This document shows positions 8,612-18,338 of a stretch of DNA of 64,000 nucleotides, piece after piece. Origin of the DNA: Pseudomonadaceae bacterium (GTDB taxonomy: Bacteria > Pseudomonadota > Gammaproteobacteria > Pseudomonadales > Pseudomonadaceae); assembly GCA_030602315.1 (NCBI GenBank), contig JAUVZY010000003.1, positions 83,537 through 147,536 on the forward strand. Reading direction: 5' to 3'. Position 1 is the stretch's first letter. The number at the start of each line of letters is the position of its first letter. Made by a program: the position numbers and the translations under genes. A model generated the notes under the pieces. It was not told where the DNA came from. It ran no database searches and saw only the letters and a program-made list of their open reading frames with translations.

Positions 8612-9469
8612 ATGCTCAACGCATTCCATCAGCTTGCCGAGGACATCAAGCGCCAGGCTGGCGACCGCCGCATCGTCTACATCCCCAATGCCGGCAACTG
8701 GGGCGACGGGCTGATTCGCCACGCCACCCGGCAGTTCTTTAGCGATTACGCCATCGAAGTCAGCGAACTGTCGCTCAGCCACCGCTGGGGGCGGCTCCAC
8801 CTGATGCCCTGGCTGCTGCCGGGGCTGGTCGAGCGGTACTTCTTCATCTACGGCGGCGGTGGGGCCTGGTGCGAAACCTACCCCGGAGGCATGCGCCTGG
8901 TGCGTTACCTGCTGCGCTTCACGGAGCATGTGCTGGTGCTGCCGAGCACCTATGAGATCGGCCTGCCCGGCGAGCGGGGCACCTTCTACAGCCGCGGCCG
9001 GCGTGAAAGCCTGCAGACCATGCCCGAGGCGCGCTTTTGCCACGACATGGCGCTGTACCTGCATGCCCGCGCGCCGGGCCAGGCGGTGCCTTATCTGGCG
9101 ACCAAGGCGACCGGCATCTTCATCCGCCAGGATCGCGAATCGGCGCTCGGTAGCAGCGGCCTGCCCGAGCAGGCCTGGGACATCAGCGCCATGGGCAACG
9201 AGCGTTCCTGCGGCGACATCTTCCTGCGCAGCGTGGCGGCCTACCGCACCATCTTCACCGACCGTCTGCATGTGGCCATCGCCGGCTGCATGAGCGGGCG
9301 ATCGGTGCATCTGATGAGCGGCAACTATTTCAAGATCCGCGAGATTCACCAGGCCTCGCTGGCCGAGGAGTTTCCTGACCTGCGCCTGTACAGCCAGCCG
9401 CGCAGCTTTCTGGCGGCCCTGCAGCAGCGACTGGACAGCGCGGCGCAGCCCGGGGCGGTGCTGCCATGA
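8612..9469 (+). CDS. Polysaccharide pyruvyltransferase family protein
   Basis: About 285 aa with the family's hallmarks. IVYIPNAGNWGDGLIR lies near the N-terminus, a glycine-rich IYGGGGAWCE follows, and IFTDRLHVAIAGCMSG lies near the C-terminus. These enzymes transfer pyruvate from phosphoenolpyruvate to a sugar as a ketal, adding negative charge. Similar folds also occur in EpsO/CsaB-like and WcaK-like proteins. ATG 8612 has GAAGG upstream. It sits 88 bases after the acetyltransferase and just before another GT4 gene. Together with the acetyltransferase it suggests a decorated, acidic EPS. Confidence 0.82.
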   Translation: MLNAFHQLAEDIKRQAGDRRIVYIPNAGNWGDGLIRHATRQFFSDYAIEVSELSLSHRWGRLHLMPWLLPGLVERYFFIYGGGGAWCETYPGGMRLVRYLLRFTEHVLVLPSTYEIGLPGERGTFYSRGRRESLQTMPEARFCHDMALYLHARAPGQAVPYLATKATGIFIRQDRESALGSSGLPEQAWDISAMGNERSCGDIFLRSVAAYRTIFTDRLHVAIAGCMSGRSVHLMSGNYFKIREIHQASLAEEFPDLRLYSQPRSFLAALQQRLDSAAQPGAVLP

Positions 9470-9512
9470 ACCGGGCCCCCATCCAGCAGGCTGGCCAGGC
9501 GAGGTGCGCAGG

Positions 9513-10601
9513 ATGCTGAAGATCACCTTGGTGTCGTTTCCCATCGATTACGGCAACGTGACCTTGCAGAGCAATCTGGTGCGCCTGCTCGGCGAACGCT
9601 GCGACCTGGTTCACCATGTGTTCTCGGCCAGCGAGGCACCCGGCCTGGGCGCGCGCCTGAACGCGCCGCGGCGCGTGTGGCGCCGGCTGGGCGAGATGGC
9701 GCGGTTGCGCAGGGTGTGTGCCGAGGCGCGGCGCGAAGGGCGCATCCTGCTGTTTCAGCAGATCAGTCCGGCGCTGTTCGCCTGGCCGTTTCGCCGGGGC
9801 GTACCGAGCTACATTCTCAGCGACTGGACACGCAAGCTGTACGAGCCCCTGCTCGGCGAGCGGTTGTCCAGCGCGCCGGTGACCTGGCTGCACGCCCGCG
9901 TGCTGCGCTCGGTGGATGGCGTCCTGGCGTTCACCGCGGCGGCCGCCGATTCGCTGCGCCGCGACTATGGCGTGCCCGAGCCCCGCCTGCACCGTCTGGC
10001 CATGCCATTCGACGTACAGGCCACCCCGGTGGCGCCCGCCGAGCGCCCCGGTCCGCTGCGTGTGTTGTTCGTCGGTGGCGATTTCGAGCGCAAGGGCGGC
10101 CCGGCACTGCTGCGCTGGTATGCCAGGCAACGACCGGGCGCGCTGCGCCTGACGGTGCTGACCCAGTCGGCGGTGCAGCTGCCCGAGGGCGTAACGCTGC
10201 TGCGCAACGATCCGACCAAGGGCGCCCGTGATCTCTTCTTCGAGCATGACCTGTTCGTGCTGCCGACGCTTTGCGACGGCTACCCGCAGGCGCTTGGCGA
10301 GGCCGCCAGTGCCGGCCTGGCGCTGGTCACCACCGATAAGGCACTGGGCGCGCCGGAAATCATCGATGAGGGGCGCAACGGCCATGTGGTGCGCAGCGAG
10401 GCCGAGCTGGCTGCGCGGCTCGCCGAACTGATGCGCGACCCGGCGCGGCTGGCCGCCTACAAAGCGCACAGTCGGGCAAAGATGCTTGCGCAGTTCGCCT
10501 TCGAGCCGGTGTTCGCCCAGCTGGCGGCGATTCTCCACCCCCCCGCACACGGGTTGCCGCCCGTTGCAGCCAGGTCTTCCCCTACCGGCCAGGTCACCTA
10601 G
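9513..10601 (+). CDS. GT4-family glycosyltransferase
   Basis: About 362 aa. Start MLKITLVSFPIDYGNVTL; the C-terminal domain has LRVLFVGGDFERKGG and the donor-binding region FVLPTLCDGYPQALGEAASAG, followed by EIIDEGRNGHVV. This is the usual GT-B/GT4 layout with Glu-x7-Glu-like spacing. It probably adds one sugar to the EPS repeat unit. A GTG at 9504 is in frame, but ATG 9513 with GCGAGG about 9 bases upstream gives the better N-terminus. It shares no close resemblance with the GT at 6789, so it probably has a different specificity. Confidence 0.85.
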   Translation: MLKITLVSFPIDYGNVTLQSNLVRLLGERCDLVHHVFSASEAPGLGARLNAPRRVWRRLGEMARLRRVCAEARREGRILLFQQISPALFAWPFRRGVPSYILSDWTRKLYEPLLGERLSSAPVTWLHARVLRSVDGVLAFTAAAADSLRRDYGVPEPRLHRLAMPFDVQATPVAPAERPGPLRVLFVGGDFERKGGPALLRWYARQRPGALRLTVLTQSAVQLPEGVTLLRNDPTKGARDLFFEHDLFVLPTLCDGYPQALGEAASAGLALVTTDKALGAPEIIDEGRNGHVVRSEAELAARLAELMRDPARLAAYKAHSRAKMLAQFAFEPVFAQLAAILHPPAHGLPPVAARSSPTGQVT

Positions 10602-10653
10602 CTCGCGCCGGGTGATTGCCTGCCGATCCCTTGGAACCCGGAGGCTTGAACCG

Positions 10654-11484
10654 ATGGAAACCAGAGACCGCAATGCCGGCACCGTACGTTCGGTGATCGG
10701 CCTGCCGATCGACAGCCTGAGCTGGCCGATCGCACTGTCCCGGCTTTCCCGCTGGGCAGCGGCACGGGAGAGCCGTTACGTGTGCATCTGCAATGTGCAC
10801 TCGGTGGTCACCGCGCGGCTCGACCCGCGCTTTGCCATGATCATCCGTCAGGCCGACATGGCCACGCCGGACGGCGCGCCGATCGCCTGGCTGATGCGCC
10901 GGCTGGGCGCGCCGCGCCAGGAGCGGATCAACGGGCCGGATCTGATGTGGCTGTACTGCGCCCAGGCCGCCCCGCGCGAGGAGTCGATCTTTCTCTACGG
11001 CGGCCACCACGGCACCTTGCATATCCTCGAGCAGATGCTGCGCAAGCATTTTCCGGAGCTGCGCATCGCCGGGGCCTACTCGCCCCCGTACCGCGCGCTG
11101 ACCGCCGAAGAGGACGAGGCGGTGGTGGCGATGATCAACGCCTCGGGCGCCGGGACGGTGTGGGTCAGCCTCGGTTGCCCGAAGCAGGAGCGGTGGATGG
11201 CCGAGCATCGCGGGCGGATCCAGGCGACCATGATCGGCGTCGGCGCGGCCTTCGATTACCACGCCGGCACCATCACCCGCGCGCCGCTGTGGATGCAGCG
11301 CGCGGGGCTGGAATGGTTCCACCGCCTGTGCTGCGAGCCGCGCCGCCTGTGGCGCCGCTACCTGTACACCAACACCCTGTTCACCCTGTATGCCAGCTGG
11401 CAGCTGCTCGGCCGACGCATGACCCCCGACGGCGAGGCAGCCCTGGCCGGGTTTGGCGAGCGCGGGCGCAAGTCGTCCGGTTGA
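10654..11484 (+). CDS. WecG/TagA/CpsF-family glycosyltransferase
   Basis: About 276 aa, GT26 family. Motifs are CICNVHSVVTARLDP, TPDGAPIAWLMRRLG, WVSLGCPKQERWM and GVGAAFDYHAGTITRAP, followed by the amphipathic, Arg-rich C-terminal membrane-binding tail (EWFHRLCCEPRRLWRRY). Members transfer UDP- or GDP-activated sugars such as ManNAcA, ManNAc or Glc to lipid-linked intermediates, often as an early or final step. GGAGG at 10640-10644 fixes the ATG start. It is the last gene of EPS cluster 1 and ends 6 bases from the convergent batD stop, with no terminator between them. A paralogue lies in cluster 2 (40115-40879). Confidence 0.9.
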   Translation: METRDRNAGTVRSVIGLPIDSLSWPIALSRLSRWAAARESRYVCICNVHSVVTARLDPRFAMIIRQADMATPDGAPIAWLMRRLGAPRQERINGPDLMWLYCAQAAPREESIFLYGGHHGTLHILEQMLRKHFPELRIAGAYSPPYRALTAEEDEAVVAMINASGAGTVWVSLGCPKQERWMAEHRGRIQATMIGVGAAFDYHAGTITRAPLWMQRAGLEWFHRLCCEPRRLWRRYLYTNTLFTLYASWQLLGRRMTPDGEAALAGFGERGRKSSG

Positions 11485-11490
11485 GCCGAC

Positions 11491-13116
11491 TCAGCGAGGG
11501 TAGAGCGGCGGCAGGCTGCCGGTCGCCGCCTCCTGGCCGCTGGCCAGCGGCGCGGGCAGGCGGTTGATCGCCTCCCATAGCGCTTCGCCCTGCCAGCGTT
11601 CGGCGCTTTCGCTGTACAGCGCGCCATTCAGGCCATCCAGCGCGTCGGACAGCGGTACGTTGCGCGCGGCCATTTCCGCCAGGGTTTCCGGCTGCTGGCG
11701 GGCCCAGGCATCCAGTGCCTGACGGGTGGCCTGCGCATCGTTGGCCTGGCAGGCGCGGCGCAGATCGTCGAGCAGGCTGCGCGAGCTCGGCCCGCTGGCC
11801 GGGGTGCGCTGGATCGCGGGCTGGCGCCGTGCATGCAGCCACAGCCACAGCAGCAGCAGGGTCGTGGCGGCCAACAGCGCGGTGCTCAATTGCCAGGGCC
11901 AGAGCAGTGCCGGCGGGCCGGCCTCGGTGGGCAGCACTTCGGCCACTTCCGGCAGGCTCGGCAGGTCCGGGTTGGCCACCACCGTCAGGCTGCGGCCGGG
12001 CAGGTGCGCCCGCTCCAGCGACTCGCTCTCGGTGTTCCACCAGAACAGTTCGGTCGCCGCCAGCGACAGTTCGCCTTCGAGGCTGGCCACCAGCGCCTCG
12101 CTCTGTTCGCGGCTGCCGATCAGCCCCTCGTCGGTCGCCTGATCGGCCAGCGTGGGTTGATCGGGATAGCTGCGCAGGCCGGCGGCACGGGTGTCGGGCA
12201 AGGGTGGCAGCTGCGCGGCAGGCAGCCCCTCGGCCTTGAGCATCAGATTGCGGGTGACCGACTCGCCCACCCGCGGCGGCGTGCCGCTGCTCCAGCTCTC
12301 CACCAGGCTCAGCGAGCGGGCCGGCAGCCAGGCGGCATCGCGCGGGTAATCCGCCGGGATCGGCAGCACCGTAAGGGCGATCTCCGGCGACTTGACCTGC
12401 GTCTGCCGGCCCGGTTGCACCCCATAGGCGGAGTCGCGGCTGCCAATGGCCGCCGTGGTGGCGCTGAACAGTTGCGGCGGAATCAGGAGCTCGCCGCTGC
12501 GCTGCGGGTAAATCGCGTAGCGCACCTCGATCACCCCATGACGCACACCGTTGAGCGTGCGCTCGTAGGTACGCGGCTCGCCCAGGCGCTGCACCAGCGC
12601 ATCGTCCATCTGCAGCGGTGAGAGGCGGCTGTCGTCATACAGCGACACCGAGTGATAGATGCGCAGGGTCAGCAGCGCCTGGGCCTGCACGTAGACCCGT
12701 TCGCGATCGAGGCTGGCATCGATGAACACCGGGGCGAGTTGCGCCGGCGCCTGCAGGTCGCGCTCGCTGACCTGCAGGGCGATCGGCTGGCTGTGCCAGT
12801 CGCCCAAGCTCAGCGCGGGAATCTCCAGTTTGCCCGCCTGGCGCGGCTGCAAGGTGATCTGCCAGCGGGTGATCGCCCGGGCCTGGCCGCTGACCGTCGC
12901 CAACTGGTTGACCTGGCGTGGTGCGCTGACGATGAACTGCGCCTCCAGCACCTGCAGGTCCGGCTTGCCGAAGCGCAGCGCATCGGCGGCCTCGAGGGTC
13001 AGCTCGAGGGTTTCGCCCAGGCCGAGCTGGGTGCGGTCGACCCGCGCCAGCAGGCCCTCGGCCTGGGCGGGCAGGGCCAGGGTGAGCGCGAGGGCGAGCA
13101 GAAACAGGCGGATCAT
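11491..13116 (-). CDS. batD: BatD-like (oxygen tolerance) periplasmic/membrane protein
   Basis: About 541 aa. Signal peptide MIRLFLLALALTLALPAQA, long beta-rich extracytoplasmic part (RVDRTQLGLGETLELTLEA, typical of BatD N-terminal domains), and one C-terminal membrane helix near LWPWQLSTALLAATTLLLLW before a short cytoplasmic tail. It is the last gene of the moxR-bat operon and overlaps the vWA/TPR gene by 4 bases (ATGA). ATG 13116 is chosen because it begins the signal peptide. Bat operons are linked to stress tolerance and envelope assembly, but BatD's biochemical role is unknown. Confidence 0.85.
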   Translation of the reverse strand: MIRLFLLALALTLALPAQAEGLLARVDRTQLGLGETLELTLEAADALRFGKPDLQVLEAQFIVSAPRQVNQLATVSGQARAITRWQITLQPRQAGKLEIPALSLGDWHSQPIALQVSERDLQAPAQLAPVFIDASLDRERVYVQAQALLTLRIYHSVSLYDDSRLSPLQMDDALVQRLGEPRTYERTLNGVRHGVIEVRYAIYPQRSGELLIPPQLFSATTAAIGSRDSAYGVQPGRQTQVKSPEIALTVLPIPADYPRDAAWLPARSLSLVESWSSGTPPRVGESVTRNLMLKAEGLPAAQLPPLPDTRAAGLRSYPDQPTLADQATDEGLIGSREQSEALVASLEGELSLAATELFWWNTESESLERAHLPGRSLTVVANPDLPSLPEVAEVLPTEAGPPALLWPWQLSTALLAATTLLLLWLWLHARRQPAIQRTPASGPSSRSLLDDLRRACQANDAQATRQALDAWARQQPETLAEMAARNVPLSDALDGLNGALYSESAERWQGEALWEAINRLPAPLASGQEAATGSLPPLYPR

Positions 13117-14786
13117 GGTGCAGACTCCAGGCGCTTGCGGTGTTCGATGAGAAACTTCTGCCGCAGCAGCTCGGCCGGATCGTCGGGGATACGCCGCAGC
13201 CACAGATCGAGTTCCTGATTCTGCTCCAGGCTGATCGGCGAGACGGCGGCCGGTTGCGGCGGGCGCTCATTGCCGGTGTCGCCGGGCTGGTCGCCCTGCT
13301 GCGCGGCGCGTCGTTCGCGCTCGGCGTCGGCCGGCTCGGCAGGCGTTTCATCCCCGGCGTGGTCGGCGCTTTGTCCTTGTTCGGAGCGATCGCCAGCCTG
13401 CGTCTGGCGGCGGCGCTCGGCTGCTTCGCGCTCCTTGAGCAGTTGCTCGACCAGTGCACGGTTATGCCGTGCCCGCTGCAGCTGCGGATCGCGCGCGAGC
13501 GCCTGGTCGTAGGCTTCCAGGGCGGCCTGCAGGCGATCGCTGCGGGCCAGCGCGTTGCCGCGGTTGTAATGCGCCGCGGCGCTGTCGCTTTCGGCGAACA
13601 AGGCAGCGGCGAGCGGATAGTCGCCGGCCTGGTAGGCGGCGTAGCCACGCCACTGGGCGTCACGAAAGCGCGCGGCGGCCTCGGCCGGGCGTTGGGCTTG
13701 GAGCAGGCGCATGCCCTGCTGGTCCTCGCGTAGCCACAGATCCTGCCACTCCAGCGCCATGCTCGACGGCGACGGCAGCCATAGCAGCGGCACCAGCGCG
13801 AGCAGCCAGCCGCGGCGCCCGGCCAAGGCAGCGAGCAGCAACAGCGGCAGCAGCAGCCAGTAGCCCTGGTCCTTCCAGGCGGCCAGTTGCACGGCATCGC
13901 CCTGCTGATGCGCAGCCCGGCCGCCGGCGAGCAGGCCGAGTGCGCCAAGGTCGCTGTCATCGGTGCGTGCGCGCAGGTAGCGTCCGCCACTTTCGCGCGC
14001 CAGACGACTGAGACCGGCGTTGTCCAGCCGGGGCATGAGAATGGCGCCGCTGGCGTCCTTGAGCAGATTGCCGTTGGCATCCGGAACCGGCGCGCCTTCG
14101 GCGGTACCGATGCCGAGAACTGCCAGGGGCATGCGCTGCTTCTGCAGCTGGCGCAGCAGCGCGTCGAGATCGGCCTGGCCGGCACTGCTGGCGATCAACA
14201 ACAGCTGGCCCTTGCCAAGGCCGCTGCGCTGCAACAGTTCGAGAGCCGCTGCGACGGCGCGGTCGGGGCGCTGGCCGGGCTCGGGCATGATCGAGGGTTT
14301 CACCGCATCGAGCAGATTGCGCACTGTGGCCAGGTCATCGGAGAGCGGCACCAGGGTGTGGGCGCTGCCGGCATACACGATCACGGCGGTCTGCGCGTCG
14401 CGGCGCTGGGCGAGCAGGTCCAGCAGCTTGCGCTTGGCCTGCTCCAGGCGGTTGGGGCGGGCATCGGTGGCGAGCATCGCCGGGGTGACCTCCAGCATCA
14501 CCACCAGCGGACCGGCCTGCTTGAGATCGGGCTGCGCCAGCCGTTGCCAGGACGGGCCGAGCAGCGCCAGCAGCGCCAAGAGCCAGGCGAGCCCGAGCAG
14601 TATCCATGGCAGGCGGCTGCTGCGCAGGCGCGCCCGGGTCAGCAGCAGTGGCTGAAACGCCGGCGGCAGCAGGCGTTGCCAGCGCCCGATGCGCCGCTGG
14701 CGATGCCACAGCCGCCAGAGCAGCCAGCCGAGCAGGGGCGTCAGCAGCAGCCAGTAGGGGCGCAGGATTTCCGGCCACAGGTTCAT
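13113..14786 (-). CDS. BatB/BatC-like fusion: vWA domain plus TPR
   Basis: About 557 aa. Two N-terminal hydrophobic segments (YWLLLTPLLGWLLW and WILLGLAWLLALLALLG) precede a vWA domain, then another membrane segment and TPR repeats (AAAHYNRGNALARSDRLQAAL). A charged, low-complexity Glu/Ala/Gln-rich tail follows. In other bacteria BatB and BatC are separate; here they are one chain. The metal site is unusual: where BatB normally has DxSxS, this protein has MLEVTPAML (Glu, Thr, Ala), so divalent-metal binding is doubtful. It starts with a 4-base overlap on batA and ends overlapping batD. Confidence 0.85.
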   Translation of the reverse strand: MNLWPEILRPYWLLLTPLLGWLLWRLWHRQRRIGRWQRLLPPAFQPLLLTRARLRSSRLPWILLGLAWLLALLALLGPSWQRLAQPDLKQAGPLVVMLEVTPAMLATDARPNRLEQAKRKLLDLLAQRRDAQTAVIVYAGSAHTLVPLSDDLATVRNLLDAVKPSIMPEPGQRPDRAVAAALELLQRSGLGKGQLLLIASSAGQADLDALLRQLQKQRMPLAVLGIGTAEGAPVPDANGNLLKDASGAILMPRLDNAGLSRLARESGGRYLRARTDDSDLGALGLLAGGRAAHQQGDAVQLAAWKDQGYWLLLPLLLLAALAGRRGWLLALVPLLWLPSPSSMALEWQDLWLREDQQGMRLLQAQRPAEAAARFRDAQWRGYAAYQAGDYPLAAALFAESDSAAAHYNRGNALARSDRLQAALEAYDQALARDPQLQRARHNRALVEQLLKEREAAERRRQTQAGDRSEQGQSADHAGDETPAEPADAERERRAAQQGDQPGDTGNERPPQPAAVSPISLEQNQELDLWLRRIPDDPAELLRQKFLIEHRKRLESAP

Positions 14787-15781
14787 GCGCGGCCTCCACG
14801 AGTGGCGCGCCGTGGCCACAGCCGCCGCGCCACCAGGGCCAGGCTGCCGAACAGCGCCAAGGCCAGCGGCCACGGGTAGAGCGCCGTCACCACCCGGGCC
14901 TGCTCCGGCTCCTGGATCGCCGGTTCCAGCTCGTCCAGAGCCGCGCCGATCGCCTTGAGTTCTTCGGCGGAGCTGGCCAGGAAATAGCGCCCGCCGGTGA
15001 CGTCGGCGATGGCGCGCAAGGTGGGTTCGTCCAGCTCCAGCGCGGGGTTGAAGCCGAGGCCGCTGAGGGCGATTTGCGGTGGTGCGCCAATGCCGATGGT
15101 GTGGATGCGCACCCGCTCGCGGGCGGCCAGGCGGGCCGCGACCAGCGGGTCCAGCTCGCCGCCGTTGTTGGCACCGTCGGTGATCAGCACCAGCACCCGG
15201 CTGTCGGCGGGTCTATCCCGCAGGCGCTTGATGGACAGGCCAATGGCGTCGCCGATCGCGGTGTTGCTGCCGGCGATGCCGACGCTGGCCTCTTCCAGCC
15301 AGGTGCGCACGGTACGCCGGTCGAAGGTCAGCGGTGCCTGCAAGTAGGCCTTGCTGCCGAACAGGATCAGCCCGACGCGGTCGCCCCGGCGATTCTCGAC
15401 GAAGTCGGCGAACAGCTGTTGCACCAGCTCCAGGCGGCTGACCGACTCGCCCTGCCATTGCATGTCGGCGTAGTCCATCGAGCCGGAAACATCCACCGCC
15501 AGCAGCAGGTCGCGCCCGGAGGCGGGCAGGGGCAACGGTTCGCCGAGCCATTGCGGACGCGCGGCGGCTACCAGCAGCAGCGCCCACAGCAGCAGGTAGG
15601 GGGCCTGGGCCTTGAAGTCGGGCATCGCCAGGCGAGCGCGCTGACCGCTGAGCTGCTCCAGTTCGGCGAGGAAGGTGACCTTCAGTGCGGCTTCCCCGCT
15701 TTCCGAGGGCGGCAGCCAGGCGCGCAGCAGCCACGGCAGCGGTGCCAGCAGGAAGACCCACGGCCAGGCCAGCTCAAGCAT
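14783..15781 (-). CDS. batA: BatA-like vWA-domain membrane protein
   Basis: 332 aa. N-terminal hydrophobic segment (WPWVFLLAPLPWLLRAW), a second helix (LLLWALLLVAAARPQW), then a vWA domain with an intact MIDAS, DVSGSM. GSNTAIGDAIG supplies the threonine ligand and VLITDGANNGG the aspartate ligand. A C-terminal membrane helix follows. It is probably an inner-membrane protein with a periplasmic or cytoplasmic metal-dependent protein-binding face, working with MoxR and the DUF58 protein. It overlaps DUF4381 upstream by 8 bases and the BatB/C gene downstream by 4. Confidence 0.88.
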   Translation of the reverse strand: MLELAWPWVFLLAPLPWLLRAWLPPSESGEAALKVTFLAELEQLSGQRARLAMPDFKAQAPYLLLWALLLVAAARPQWLGEPLPLPASGRDLLLAVDVSGSMDYADMQWQGESVSRLELVQQLFADFVENRRGDRVGLILFGSKAYLQAPLTFDRRTVRTWLEEASVGIAGSNTAIGDAIGLSIKRLRDRPADSRVLVLITDGANNGGELDPLVAARLAARERVRIHTIGIGAPPQIALSGLGFNPALELDEPTLRAIADVTGGRYFLASSAEELKAIGAALDELEPAIQEPEQARVVTALYPWPLALALFGSLALVARRLWPRRATRGGRA

Positions 15782-16265
15782 GTTTGCGAATCCAGGTATC
15801 CACCGCCTTCTCCAGTCCGGCGATGGACTTTTCGTCCAGCCGGCATTCGGCGCGGTAGGCGCCTTCGACCAGCACCATCCAGCGGGTCAGGCCGGCGGCG
15901 GGGCAGCGACTGTCGAGAAAGGCCAGCCAGCGGCGGCCGCTGAGGGTATGGGGATGGTCGTCGGGGTAGCGCGTCCGGCACAGGCGCTTGAGCAGCGCAT
16001 TGAGCTGCTGCAGCCAGGCACTGGCCGGCTCGCCGGGGAGCGGTCGGGCCAGCTGGGCGAGCTCGACCAGGGCCGCCTGGCGCGCCAGGTCCAGCTCGCT
16101 GGGCGGTAGTTCGGGGCGCACGCGCAGGCGTTGCCAGCGCCACAGCACGGCAAGCCCCAGACCGAGCAGCGCCAGCGCGGCGAGCAGCCACCAGCCCGGC
16201 GCCGGCGGCCAGCTACTGATCGCTGGCGGGGCGATCGCTGGTGCCAGTTGATCGAGCGGGTTCAT
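15774..16265 (-). CDS. DUF4381 family protein
   Basis: 163 aa. Single membrane helix (GWWLLAALALLGLGLAVLWRW) near residues 25-45, followed by a cytoplasmic helical domain ending SIAGLEKAVDTWIRKHA. DUF4381 genes normally sit between the DUF58 and batA genes of bat operons, as here. It overlaps the DUF58 gene by 4 bases and batA by 8. No catalytic motif is visible; a scaffold role in the membrane complex is plausible. Confidence 0.8.
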   Translation of the reverse strand: MNPLDQLAPAIAPPAISSWPPAPGWWLLAALALLGLGLAVLWRWQRLRVRPELPPSELDLARQAALVELAQLARPLPGEPASAWLQQLNALLKRLCRTRYPDDHPHTLSGRRWLAFLDSRCPAAGLTRWMVLVEGAYRAECRLDEKSIAGLEKAVDTWIRKHA

Positions 16266-17218
16266 GGGCGTCGCTCCGCGGGCGCTTCGAGCAGCTCGTG
16301 CAGCTGTTCCACTGCCGATTGTTGGGTATTCAAGGGCAACAGCGGCACGCCCAGACGCCGCGCCAGTCGTTGCCAGCGGGCCTGGCGCTGTTGTGCCTGT
16401 TCGCGGTAGGTCTGGCGCAGGCGGCTGTCATGGGTGTCCAGTTCGAGGCGGCGCGCGCCACTGGCGAAGCGCAACAGGCCCGCGGCGGGCAGCGCGTGGT
16501 CGAGCGGGTCGGCCACCGGCAGCAGCAGCAGGTCGACCCGCCGGGCAAGCAGGGCGAGCTGCTGCTCGGCACTGTCGCTCAGCGCGCGCTCGTCGCAGAT
16601 CACCGGCGCCAGGCTGCCCGGACGCAGCACCTCGCGCGCCCGGCGCAGCGCCTGGCCGAGGCTGTCGGGGTCATCCGTGCCGTCGCTGCGCAGGCTCTGG
16701 TTGGCCCGCGCCAGGCGGTCGAGCAGGTGCAGCAGGCTGTGCTTGCTGCGCCGTGGCTTGACCTCCTCGAAGCGCTGGTTGCCGAACACCAGCCCGCCGA
16801 TGCGGTCGTTGTGTTCCAGCGCGGCCCAGCCGATCAGCGCCGCGGCCTGGGCGGCGACCACTGACTTGAACAGTGCGTCGCTGCCGAAGAACAGCCGCCG
16901 GCTCTGCTCGACCAACAGGTAGATGGGCCGTTCGCGCTCTTCGTGGAACAGCTTGGTGTGCGGCTCCTGGGTGCGCGCGGTGACCCGCCAATCGATGTTG
17001 CGCACATCGTCGCCGGGCTGGTAGACGCGCACCTGGTCGAAATCGACGCCGCGCCCACGCAGGCGGGAGTGATGCAGGCCGGCGAGCGGGCTGCGTCGCT
17101 GCGGCGTGGAGAACAGCGGCACTTCGCCCACCCGCCGGCGCAGCTCGATCAGCTCGGAGAGGGCCACCTGGGCACCGGCAACCCGTGCCGCCTGGCTGGC
17201 CGCGTCGCTGCGGGGCAT
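16262..17218 (-). CDS. DUF58 domain protein (MoxR-associated)
   Basis: About 318 aa. It contains the family signature DFDQVRVYQPGDDVRNIDWR, followed by a vWA-like fold with LVEQSRRLFFG in place of a canonical MIDAS. DUF58 proteins accompany MoxR ATPases and vWA proteins and are thought to be part of a chaperone-like assembly. ATG 17218 is preferred over the in-frame ATG 17239 because it lies 1 base beyond the moxR stop and gives the usual N-terminal length before ELIELRRRVG. Neither start has a strong RBS, so the call is modest. Confidence 0.82.
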   Translation of the reverse strand: MPRSDAASQAARVAGAQVALSELIELRRRVGEVPLFSTPQRRSPLAGLHHSRLRGRGVDFDQVRVYQPGDDVRNIDWRVTARTQEPHTKLFHEERERPIYLLVEQSRRLFFGSDALFKSVVAAQAAALIGWAALEHNDRIGGLVFGNQRFEEVKPRRSKHSLLHLLDRLARANQSLRSDGTDDPDSLGQALRRAREVLRPGSLAPVICDERALSDSAEQQLALLARRVDLLLLPVADPLDHALPAAGLLRFASGARRLELDTHDSRLRQTYREQAQQRQARWQRLARRLGVPLLPLNTQQSAVEQLHELLEAPAERRP

Positions 17219-17219
17219 G

Positions 17220-18179
<960 letters not shown>

Positions 18180-18338
18180 CTTTTCGACTCGTGCGCTGTC
18201 TGGAAAGCGAGGGGCCGGGCGACCGCCCGCCGGGTGAGAAGCGGCAGACACTTTACTGCATCGCTCGGTTTCTAGACTAACGTTAAAGCAGCGAGCCGAC
18301 TGGCAACCTGTCTCAGATACCACGCGACGGAGCACCGC

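Noticed and set aside
12635-15943. Long open frames opposite or out of frame within batB/C and batA
   Set aside because: Arg/Pro/Ala-rich shadows overlapping three recognisable Bat genes; no independent support.
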